From Caldifarciminota bacterium (GTDB lineage Bacteria > Hydrothermota > Tepidihabitantia > SM23-42): DNA of 32,611 nt. The notes below the pieces were generated by a model. The model searched no databases. It worked only from the letters and a program-made list of their open reading frames with translations, and was not told the origin of the DNA. Each line of letters begins with the position of its first letter. The stretch's first letter is position 1. Shown here piece by piece: positions 23,427 to 29,677 of this stretch. The stretch spans positions 77,377 to 109,987 of the forward strand of contig CP070802.1 in NCBI GenBank assembly GCA_020343595.1, in the 5' to 3' direction. The position numbers were made by a program, and so were the translations under genes.

Positions 23427-23957
23427 GTGTTAAAACTAGGGGTCGTCAGTGATACGCATAAACATATCACGAACTTGAGCAGGGCACTGGATTTCCTCAA
23501 GAGCGAAGGTGCAAGTATGTTCATTCACCTTGGTGACGACTACACTGACCCAGAGGAAATAGGAGAACATGACTTCGTACGTATCCCGGGTGTCTTTAGT
23601 GCAACTTATACAGATGAGAGTATACCGAACCGGCTAATTAAGAATGTAGTTGGCTGGCGGTTGTTCCTGACTCATACGCTTTCATCCCATCCCAATGATC
23701 TACCTGGAGATATTAGGCCTGAAGACATCATTAACGGCCGGCGCGCTGATGCTGTCTTCTTTGGGCACACCCACGTGCCTGAAATAAAAGAAGATTATGG
23801 TATTGTATTCATGAATCCGGGTCATTTGAAGAACGACGACAAGAGGGGATCCCCTCCGACCTTCGCATATATCGAATTATCAATGAACCGCATGATTATA
23901 CGTATACACAAGCTGTTGGAATTCGAAATTCTGAAGGAACATACCTTCCGTCGATGA
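23427..23957 (+). CDS. YfcE/MJ0936-type metallophosphoesterase
   Basis: The start is a GTG at 23427, with AGAGGAT (23414-23420) in ribosome-binding position; the longer upstream frame is a shadow of the membrane-protein gene. It gives 176 residues beginning MLKLGVVSDTHKH. The calcineurin-like two-metal motifs are present: VVSDTH (D-x-H), HLGDD (GD) and a C-terminal FFGHTHVPE (GHTH). The middle GN(H/D) motif reads IPGVFSAT, so the usual Asn/Asp ligands are poorly preserved there. MJ0936/YfcE enzymes cleave phosphodiesters of unknown physiological identity. It is cytoplasmic and co-transcribed with the DUF401 gene. Confidence 0.85.
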   Translation: MLKLGVVSDTHKHITNLSRALDFLKSEGASMFIHLGDDYTDPEEIGEHDFVRIPGVFSATYTDESIPNRLIKNVVGWRLFLTHTLSSHPNDLPGDIRPEDIINGRRADAVFFGHTHVPEIKEDYGIVFMNPGHLKNDDKRGSPPTFAYIELSMNRMIIRIHKLLEFEILKEHTFRR

Positions 23958-23997
23958 CGGCAAGGTGCTGCCGAACAAGTCGTAGATAGGAGGTTAT

Positions 23998-24765
23998 ATG
24001 ATGATCTTCTTGATTTGCCTGCTTGTGACACAAGAAGCGCGGTCGGTCGGTATCATGGGAGCATTGGACGTGGAAATAGAATCGATCGACGATGATATGA
24101 CGGTCGAAATGGTCGATACGATAGGGAAAAAGACTTACAAGATCGGCAAGATCTTCAACTCACCCTGCGTACTTGTACAGGCTGGCATTGGCAAAGTAGC
24201 GTCTGCTCAGACCGCCCAGACTTTGATCATGCAGTACGGTGTTGATATCATAATTTTCACAGGGGTTGCCGGGGGAATTAACCCTACACTCGACGTAGGC
24301 GATATCGTCATATCGAAGGATGTGATACAGCATGATTTTGGCCAGGTCTGGCCTGATAGTTTTGTGCCTTTCGATACCTTCGGTTTCTATGCTGATAGTT
24401 CTCTCATTGGGCTTGCTCTCGATGCCGTAGAGAAGGTTGAGTTCGTTCCCGTGTCTGCGAGATCGGGAACACATGGTAAGATACCGCGGGTTGTTCTTGG
24501 TCGTATTGCGACCGGCGATCAGTTCATATCGAGCGAGGCAAAACGCCGGTGGATCGAGGAGGTCTTTAATGCCGATTGCGTTGAAATGGAAGGTGCAGCA
24601 GTGGCGCAGGTTTGCGCTGCCTATGATATACCGTTTTTGATCATCCGCTCACTGAGCGATCTGGCGAATGAAGATGCGGATGTCGACTTTCATACGTTTG
24701 TGCTGCATGCAGCACAGAATTCCAGTAAATTGGTCAAGGAGATTCTGAACCAGTTTGTGCGGTAG
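23998..24765 (+). CDS. 5'-methylthioadenosine/S-adenosylhomocysteine nucleosidase, probably exported
   Basis: The 255-residue protein cleaves the N-glycosidic bond of MTA or SAH, judging from its family. GIMGALDVEIESI holds the Glu that matches E. coli Glu12, VFTGVAGG-like IIFTGVAGGINPTLDVGDIVIS binds ribose/phosphate, DCVEMEGAAVAQVC holds the catalytic Glu, and IRSLSDLAN holds the catalytic Asp. The protein begins with a hydrophobic segment, MMIFLICLLVTQEARS, ahead of the normal N-terminus. It looks like a signal peptide, whereas the enzyme is normally cytoplasmic. AGGAGG (23988-23993) is suitably placed for ATG 23998 or 24001. It lies 40 bases after the phosphoesterase gene. Confidence 0.88.
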   Translation: MMIFLICLLVTQEARSVGIMGALDVEIESIDDDMTVEMVDTIGKKTYKIGKIFNSPCVLVQAGIGKVASAQTAQTLIMQYGVDIIIFTGVAGGINPTLDVGDIVISKDVIQHDFGQVWPDSFVPFDTFGFYADSSLIGLALDAVEKVEFVPVSARSGTHGKIPRVVLGRIATGDQFISSEAKRRWIEEVFNADCVEMEGAAVAQVCAAYDIPFLIIRSLSDLANEDADVDFHTFVLHAAQNSSKLVKEILNQFVR

Positions 24766-24839
24766 AAGAGTGCATACATTGTAGGGTTGCCGCGGTCCGC
24801 AACATATCCGATAAAGGCTCTATGCCCGGATGACAATAC
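24766..24839. other. Short gap with a small hairpin
   Basis: GTTGC (24786-24790) and GCAAC (24798-24802) can pair around an eight-base GC-rich loop shortly after the nucleosidase stop. No T-run follows, so it is at most a weak terminator. The nucleosidase gene and the minus-strand lipoprotein relic converge here. Confidence 0.3.
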
Positions 24840-25235
24840 TCATGGTACGGCAAAGTTGAAGGGATCAGACCAATCCCCGACTCCTCCACCTCAGCCGCCT
24901 TCCACCGCTTGTACTCGCCAGTAGTATGAACCGCCGTCCAGTGCGGAGGAAGGTAGATAGGTTGTATCCAGATGGCATGAGACATCAATGATGATGGACC
25001 CGAGGGTACCAAAGGTGTCGTCAGAAACCTGAAGATTGTAACCAACCGCGCCGTCGACGTTGTGCCATACGAATTGTGGTGGATTTTGAGTGATTGTCAA
25101 ACCATCCTCAGGTAAGATCAGCACCGGAGTACCAATACCGCTACTCGTCTGAGAGACACAACTAAGACAAACAATCACGACAAATATCAATGTTCTGATG
25201 GACGTTACCAATGGACGTGTATTTTTAATTATCAT
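24840..25235 (-). pseudogene. FN3-like lipoprotein gene interrupted by an in-frame TGA
   Basis: From ATG 25235 the frame encodes a hydrophobic N-terminus with a possible lipid-attachment Cys26 (CLSC). An FN3-like beta-domain follows, starting PVLILPEDGLTITQNPPQFVWHNVDGAVGYNLQVSDD and ending with GSYYWRVQAVEGG. A TGA at 24893-24891 stops it at 114 residues. Read in the same frame past the TGA, the sequence continues GGGVGDWSDPFNFAVP and a second TGA at 24842-24840. WSDPFNF is the expected last strand of such domains. A single GGA-to-TGA change in a Gly run is the simplest origin. TGA is a genuine stop elsewhere here, for example cdsA and rnfE, so recoding is unlikely. The domain may still be secreted in truncated form. 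Confidence 0.65.
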
Positions 25236-25284
25236 CTGTGGAATCTTGTCGTTTATCTTTGTAATCAATTTCTCGAAGAGAAAG

Positions 25285-25359
25285 CGGGGCCGACGAGAGT
25301 TGAACTCGCGACCTCCTGCGTGACAGGCAGGCGTTCTAACCAGGCTGAACTACGACCCC
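25285..25359 (-). tRNA. tRNA-Asp (anticodon GTC)
   Basis: The minus strand folds as a complete tRNA. The acceptor GGGGTCG/CGGCCCC has one T-G pair and discriminator G. The D-arm is GTTC/GAAC with loop AGCCTGGTTA. The anticodon arm is CCTGC/GCAGG with loop CTGTCAC, hence anticodon GTC, and the T-arm is GCGAG/CTCGT with loop TTCAACT. CCA is not encoded. Downstream, TTTCTC/GAGAAA (25269-25283) forms a small hairpin right after the 3' end. Transcription probably starts about 138 bases upstream, at the tRNA-like relic. Confidence 0.95.
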
Positions 25360-25394
25360 ATTTCAATGCCACGCCGCCCCTGATGTGATACTTG

Positions 25395-25496
25395 GGCAGG
25401 CGTTCTAACTCCCGTCCCTTCATGGGACGGGATCCTCATCAACTTCACGAAAGCACAAGCTTTCGGAAGTTATGGGACACGCTGAACTACGGCCCC
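25395..25496 (-). other. tRNA-Asp-like 5' half split in its D-loop by a 68-base insert
   Basis: On the minus strand, GGGGCCGTAGTTCAGCGTG (25496-25478) and GTTAGAACGCCTGCC (25409-25395) together reproduce the 5' half of the neighbouring tRNA-Asp through most of the 5' anticodon strand. They are separated by 68 bases in the D-loop. The 3' half (anticodon loop, T-arm, acceptor 3' strand) is missing or unrecognisable, so this is not a functional tRNA by itself. Its acceptor strand GGGGCCG would pair perfectly with the 3' strand CGGCCCC of the real tRNA. It lies directly behind a consensus promoter, so it should be transcribed as the leader of the tRNA-Asp precursor. Confidence 0.75.
25410..25477 (-). 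repeat. Two-hairpin insert in the D-loop of the tRNA-like relic
   Basis: The 68-base insert begins with TCCC and ends with GGGA on the minus strand. It folds into two strong hairpins. In the first, AACTTC + CGAAAGC pairs with GCTTTCG + GAAGTT around a TTGT loop, 13 pairs with one bulged T. In the second, TCCCGTCCC pairs with GGGACGGGA around ATGAA, nine pairs. Size and form resemble a small non-autonomous palindromic element (REP/MITE-like). No second copy is seen in this window. Confidence 0.6.
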
Positions 25497-25503
25497 TGAG
25501 GGT

Positions 25504-25531
25504 ATTATATACAGAATCGGGATTGAGTCAA
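25504..25531 (-). promoter_or_regulatory. Promoter of the tRNA-like relic and tRNA-Asp
   Basis: On the minus strand, TTGACT at 25531-25526, a 16-base spacer and TATAAT at 25509-25504. The expected start is near 25497, essentially the first base of the relic's acceptor strand. It stands back to back with the rhomboid promoter. Confidence 0.8.
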
Positions 25532-25541
25532 GATTTTTTTG

Positions 25542-25570
25542 TTGACAAATCCGCTAATATCTGCTATATT
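25542..25570 (+). promoter_or_regulatory. Promoter of the rhomboid gene, leaderless
   Basis: TTGACA at 25542-25547, a 17-base spacer and TATATT at 25565-25570. ATG 25578 lies seven bases further. A TTG at 25539, upstream of the -35 box, is in frame but would not be transcribed, so ATG 25578 is taken as the start. Confidence 0.78.
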
Positions 25571-25577
25571 CCATTTG

Positions 25578-26978
25578 ATGTTCTTCATTATTCCCATTGG
25601 CAGCGAAGAGGGGGTTAGGCGACTTCCGTATGTGACGATTGGTCTGATCGTCATCAATTCGGTGATATGGATCATTACCGCCTTGATTGTCGGCGGGCAG
25701 ATATCAGAATTGAATCAGATCAATGAAAGAATGCTCGAAATCGAAGTACATTATACATATCAGTTGATCGAAACCGACCCTGCCCTGCTGAACGAGTTCG
25801 ATTATGAAGAAATACGGAAGCGGATACTTGATGGTGAGATAATCCCGGTGGGCACTGAAGATTACCGGCAGTGGAGGCGTCTCTACGAGAATTTCACTGA
25901 GAAGAGCGGGCAGATGCTTTACAACAAATTCGGCTTCACGCCAGCCCGGTTCGATTTCTTCAAACTCTTCTCTTCCATGTTCCTGCATGGAAATTTCTTC
26001 CACCTGCTCTTTAATATGCTGTTTCTCTGGCTTGTCGGCTGTAATATCGAGGATGACTGGAGTTGGAAAGTATTCCTTGGACTCTACTTGATCGGCGGAC
26101 TGGTTGCGGGTATATTCCACGGTTTGGCTTTTCCCAAGAGCACGATACCGCTGATCGGCGCTTCGGGAGCCATTGCGGCCATAATGGGGGCCTTCATGAT
26201 CCGGCATTACAGGACGAAGATCCGCTTCGCATATTTTTTCCTCTTTTTCATCAGACCTTATTTTGGGGTATTCTCCATATATGCCGGTATTGCTCTGCCC
26301 ATATGGTTCCTGCAGCAGATTCTGGGAGCAAGTTGGGGTATGGAGTCGGGAACCGCTTACTGGGCCCATATCGGTGGATTCGTCTTTGGCGCGGTCATGG
26401 GCGTATCCCTCAAATTTTTCGGAATTGAGAAGAAATACATCGAACCAATGGTTGAAGATAGTTTTGAGAAATTGAAGATGTCGCCAAAGATGAAGGAAGC
26501 AAGCCGGCTTTTGGATATTGAGAATATGACCGATGCGGTTCCCTTGCTGCAGCAAGTAGTAGAGGAAGAAAGTCTCAATTATGATGCGCCTCTGATTCTG
26601 GCTCGCCTGTACTACGAAAGCGGCAACGATGAAGGTGCCCGGTCAATGTACGAGAAGGCAATGGATATTGCCCTCCGAACCGATAATGCTGATCTGATAT
26701 TTTCTTTGCACGATGAACTTGAGATGAAGCAATACTTAAGATTCTTCTCGGAGAAAACACTCTACAGACTCGCGAATTTCTACGAGCGAGCCGGCAAATA
26801 TGAAGAAGCTGTGAAGTTGTATGGTCTTCATATCCAGATTCACCAGACTAGTCAGGTCAGACCAAAGGCGATCCATAAGGTCCACATGCTGTTCAGGAAT
26901 CAACTGAAGGATGAAGTGATGGCAAGAAATGCCCTCGCGTACCTGGATAAAGAATACCCACAGTGGTTGCAGGTCTGA
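25578..26978 (+). CDS. Rhomboid intramembrane serine protease with C-terminal TPR-like domain
   Basis: The protein has 466 residues from ATG 25578. A first membrane helix (about 14-35) is followed by an unusually long loop of about 85 residues and then the rhomboid core. SSMFLHGNFFHLLFNMLFLWLVG is the HxxxxHxxxN-type helix, LIGASGAIAAIMG holds the nucleophile Ser196, and YWAHIGGFVFGAVMG holds His264, so the catalytic dyad is complete. From about residue 300 the sequence turns soluble and helical with TPR-like repeats (APLILARLYYESGNDEGARSMYEKAM and LYRLANFYERAGKYEEAVKLYGLH). Rhomboids cut transmembrane substrates; the TPR part may bind partners in the cytoplasm. It is a single-gene unit as far as visible. 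Confidence 0.92.
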   Translation: MFFIIPIGSEEGVRRLPYVTIGLIVINSVIWIITALIVGGQISELNQINERMLEIEVHYTYQLIETDPALLNEFDYEEIRKRILDGEIIPVGTEDYRQWRRLYENFTEKSGQMLYNKFGFTPARFDFFKLFSSMFLHGNFFHLLFNMLFLWLVGCNIEDDWSWKVFLGLYLIGGLVAGIFHGLAFPKSTIPLIGASGAIAAIMGAFMIRHYRTKIRFAYFFLFFIRPYFGVFSIYAGIALPIWFLQQILGASWGMESGTAYWAHIGGFVFGAVMGVSLKFFGIEKKYIEPMVEDSFEKLKMSPKMKEASRLLDIENMTDAVPLLQQVVEEESLNYDAPLILARLYYESGNDEGARSMYEKAMDIALRTDNADLIFSLHDELEMKQYLRFFSEKTLYRLANFYERAGKYEEAVKLYGLHIQIHQTSQVRPKAIHKVHMLFRNQLKDEVMARNALAYLDKEYPQWLQV

Positions 26979-27027
26979 ACCGACATAACATAGACGTCGT
27001 AGATTACTCATTGTCATTCTGGAGAGA

Positions 27028-27056
27028 TTGACATAATCGTTATCATGATATATACT
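27028..27056 (+). promoter_or_regulatory. Promoter of the Cys-motif protein gene, leaderless
   Basis: TTGACA at 27028-27033, a 17-base spacer and TATACT at 27051-27056. ATG 27062 follows after five bases, with no ribosome-binding site. Confidence 0.78.
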
Positions 27057-27061
27057 CCAAC

Positions 27062-27712
27062 ATGAGCGAGAAGTTCAAGCCGCCTCCATTCAATTACTGT
27101 GATTACCGATGTGAACGCTGCGACGAGCAAGAAAAATGCAGGGTTTTCAAGGACGATCAGGAAAGATTGTTGGAGCATTACCGCAAAGGCGAAGATCCGT
27201 ACGACCCCGAGATCTTCATGAACGATCTGAAGGAGATTTTCAGTCGGACAGAAAAGATGATCAAAAAGGCGGCTCAAGAGCATGGTATTGACCTGGACGA
27301 TGTCGGCGATGAAGAAGTACCAGAAGTCGAACCTGAAGAGTATCTAATATACCGCCTTGCTTACAAGTATTTTGAAGAAGCGAACGCATTCATTAAAACC
27401 CTGGACAAGAGCGGGATCCCGGAGAACATCAAACAGTATTATGACGATCTGGTCTGGTACCATACACTTATCGCGGCCAAATCAGGACGATTGGTTTCAG
27501 GATTCATCGACGATTTACTTGATGATGAGGTGAGTGCGGTTGAGGAGAAGGGTACGGTAAGCGTAATTAGGAAAGGCATAAGGCTTTCGAAAAATGCGCT
27601 GGAGAGCATGTTGAGTGAATTCCCGGACCATCTTCATACAATAGCAAGCTTAATGGAATTATTGAAGCAGATCGAAAGTCAGATAGAAATTGACATCCGT
27701 CAAAAGATTTAG
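27062..27712 (+). CDS. Unknown acidic helical protein with N-terminal Cys4 motif
   Basis: I do not recognise this 216-residue cytoplasmic protein. Near the N-terminus YCDYRCERCDEQEKC gives four cysteines (13, 17, 20, 26; C-x3-C-x2-C-x5-C), a likely zinc or iron-sulfur site. The rest is acidic and predicted helical by eye, with many Glu/Leu heptad-like stretches. A middle part (EYLIYRLAYKYFEEANAFIKTLDKSGIPENI) is followed by a charged C-terminus. No signal peptide or membrane helix is present. The gene stands alone between the rhomboid gene and the tilS operon, with its own leaderless promoter. Function unknown. Confidence 0.7.
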   Translation: MSEKFKPPPFNYCDYRCERCDEQEKCRVFKDDQERLLEHYRKGEDPYDPEIFMNDLKEIFSRTEKMIKKAAQEHGIDLDDVGDEEVPEVEPEEYLIYRLAYKYFEEANAFIKTLDKSGIPENIKQYYDDLVWYHTLIAAKSGRLVSGFIDDLLDDEVSAVEEKGTVSVIRKGIRLSKNALESMLSEFPDHLHTIASLMELLKQIESQIEIDIRQKI

Positions 27713-27780
27713 TACACATTCGAAACGCAACACTTAGAGCACATTTCTTGAGTTTGTATCCTCAGAGATTCAAAAGTGCA

Positions 27781-27808
27781 TTGTCAAGTCATGTAATCGA
27801 GATATAAT
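27781..27808 (+). promoter_or_regulatory. Promoter of the tilS operon, leaderless
   Basis: TTGTCA at 27781-27786, a 16-base spacer and TATAAT at 27803-27808. ATG 27814 follows after five bases. It should drive tilS, hpt, ftsH and folE, which all overlap. Confidence 0.75.
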
Positions 27809-27813
27809 ATATT

Positions 27814-29184
27814 ATGAATGCATCGGTGAAAGACAAGCTGATGAAAACGGTAGAGGAGACAATTCAGGAACATCAGATGTTTGATGGCGTTTCGAGGGTG
27901 ATAATCGCATTCTCGGCTGGGCCGGATTCGGTCTGTCTCCTTGATACGCTGCATAGTTTATACCGGGGTAGAATCGATTTTGAGCTGGTCTACGTGAATC
28001 ACGGTATGCGCCCACAAAGCATACTCCGCGGTGAGGAGCGAATGGTGAAGGATTATGCGGAGAGGTACGGAGTGAAATACAGGATCACCACGGTCAAAGT
28101 GAAGAAGAAAGGGCTAGGTGTTGAAGCCGAAGCAAGGGCTGCACGCTATAACGCCCTCCTGTCCCGCCTTGAGGAAACTGGCGCAACGCGTATCGCATTG
28201 GGGCATAATCTTGATGATTTTGTGGAAACGTTCTTGATGAATTTACTGAGAGGTAGTGGGATGACCGGTCTGAAGTCGATACCGGCGAAGCGATTACCAT
28301 TTGTCAGGCCATTGTTGAACTGCAAGAAAGTTGATATTCTCAAGTACCTGAGGTTGAGAAGGTTGAAATACGCTACGGATAGGACAAATCGATCGTTGGA
28401 TTACCGTCGTAACTTATTGAGAATGAAAGTGTTGCCGGTTCTGGAGAGATTGAATCCTGACATTCACGAGACGGTCAGAAGAGAATGCCAAATAATGACG
28501 TACGACGATGAGTATCTCTGCCAGGAGGCGAATAGATTGTACGACGTGGCGGCAGATACCGAAGAAGACTGTGCTATTCTTGACATAAACAAGCTTATGC
28601 GATATAATCTTTCGGTTACAGTTCGAGTGGTAATGAAAGCGATAGCGGAATTGCGTGGAAATCTGGAAGGTTATGAAAGTAAACATTACTACGCAATTAT
28701 TAGTCTAACGAATAAAGAGCATATTAAGAAAATAGATCTTCCCAAAGGTTTGTACGCTCAGCGTGAATATGACAAGATCGTCATCGGGCGTGCGAGACCG
28801 ACTGGGTTTCTTAGAGTACCTGTTGATATCCATGATCGGTCAACTTTGATAGGTGACGTGCTGTTGAAGACGAGGGTGGATAAAGCCTGCGATTTAGCGG
28901 AATCAGCGGGTAATAGAGAGTTTTTTGATATTGACGAACTGAGCTTGCCATTATACGTCAGAAACGCGAAGCCAGGCGATATGATCAAAACAGGTGTCGG
29001 AAGAAAGAAATTGAAGAAGGTTTACAGCGAAGAGAGGATTGTTCCGAGAAAACGCGGTGGGACACTGCTGCTGTGTGATCAGGTTGGCATATTGTGGGTC
29101 ATTGGAGTCAGACGTGCCGCCCGCGGTTTTGTGGGGGAAGAAACGAAACGAACGCTTGTGGTAGAATATGAACGTGTTGATTGA
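27814..29184 (+). CDS. tilS: tRNA(Ile)-lysidine synthase
   Basis: The essential enzyme attaches lysine to C34 of the minor tRNA-Ile (CAU anticodon) so that it reads AUA. The protein has 456 residues. The ATP-pyrophosphatase P-loop reads IIAFSAGPDSVCLLD at about 30-44, with SAGPDS instead of the usual SGGxDS. HNLDDFVETFLMNLLRGSGMTGL at about 130 is the second N-type-ATPase motif with the family's conserved His-Asn-x-Asp-Asp. A middle TilS domain follows, and the C-terminal substrate-recognition domain contains LPLYVRNAKPGDMI and KKLKKVYSEERIVPRKR. It ends 17 bases inside hpt, in the common order tilS-hpt-ftsH. Confidence 0.93.
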   Translation: MNASVKDKLMKTVEETIQEHQMFDGVSRVIIAFSAGPDSVCLLDTLHSLYRGRIDFELVYVNHGMRPQSILRGEERMVKDYAERYGVKYRITTVKVKKKGLGVEAEARAARYNALLSRLEETGATRIALGHNLDDFVETFLMNLLRGSGMTGLKSIPAKRLPFVRPLLNCKKVDILKYLRLRRLKYATDRTNRSLDYRRNLLRMKVLPVLERLNPDIHETVRRECQIMTYDDEYLCQEANRLYDVAADTEEDCAILDINKLMRYNLSVTVRVVMKAIAELRGNLEGYESKHYYAIISLTNKEHIKKIDLPKGLYAQREYDKIVIGRARPTGFLRVPVDIHDRSTLIGDVLLKTRVDKACDLAESAGNREFFDIDELSLPLYVRNAKPGDMIKTGVGRKKLKKVYSEERIVPRKRGGTLLLCDQVGILWVIGVRRAARGFVGEETKRTLVVEYERVD

Positions 29185-29677
29185 AGAGAATGAGATAAGG
29201 AAGAAAGTAAGGGAGTTGGGTTCGCGGATCAACACCGATTACAAAGGCCGTAATCCTGTAATCATCGGTGTCCTGAAAGGTGCTTTCGTGTTCCTGGCCG
29301 ATCTATTGAGGGAAACAGATATTCCCCTTGAAGTTGATTTTCTTTCGATACACAGTTATAATGGTGCCGAATCGAGTGGCGTGGTTCGCATCACCCATGA
29401 TCTGTCTTTGAATATCGAGGACCGGGACGTAATTCTGGTCGAGGACATTATCGATACGGGGCGTACTGTCAAATACATCCTCGATAATCTCCGTACACGT
29501 AAGCCACGTAGCCTCGCTGTCTGTTCGTTGCTAAACAAAGAAGAGAGGCGTGTTATCGAAGTGCCGCTAAAGTACGTTGGCTTCAAAATCCCCGGTTTTT
29601 TTGTGGTCGGTTACGGTCTCGACTATGACAACCGCTACCGTAACCTGAAATATATAGGAGTATTAGATGATAAATAA
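29168..29677 (+). CDS. hpt: Hypoxanthine phosphoribosyltransferase
   Basis: The 169-residue purine-salvage enzyme converts hypoxanthine or guanine and PRPP to IMP or GMP. The PRPP-binding loop [18 protein letters not shown] lies at about 95-112 with the Glu-Asp pair and Asp-Thr-Gly. [18 protein letters not shown] at about 36-53 and VDFLSIHSY at about 60 are typical, and the C-terminal [20 protein letters not shown] completes the pattern. The start ATG 29168 lies within the end of tilS, and the end overlaps ftsH by 11 bases. Confidence 0.94.
   Translation: MNVLIEENEIRKKVRELGSRINTDYKGRNPVIIGVLKGAFVFLADLLRETDIPLEVDFLSIHSYNGAESSGVVRITHDLSLNIEDRDVILVEDIIDTGRTVKYILDNLRTRKPRSLAVCSLLNKEERRVIEVPLKYVGFKIPGFFVVGYGLDYDNRYRNLKYIGVLDDK

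Noticed and set aside
24891-24893. TGA in the FN3-like gene as a selenocysteine or reassigned glycine codon
   Set aside because: TGA ends several intact genes here (cdsA, rnfD, rnfE). The position is a Gly-rich linker with no redox motif, and I see no SECIS-like element.
25285-25496. The tRNA-Asp repeats as attachment sites of an integrated element
   Set aside because: The interval is too short to hold an element, no integrase gene is nearby, and the repeats are 5' rather than 3' tRNA halves.
25395-25496. The relic as a functional intron-containing or split tRNA
   Set aside because: The anticodon loop, T-arm and 3' acceptor strand are missing, so splicing of the insert alone could not give a tRNA.
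25704-26555. 283-codon open frame on the minus strand inside the rhomboid gene
   Set aside because: The sense strand encodes a rhomboid with intact catalytic residues and a promoter; the antisense frame has no recognisable features.
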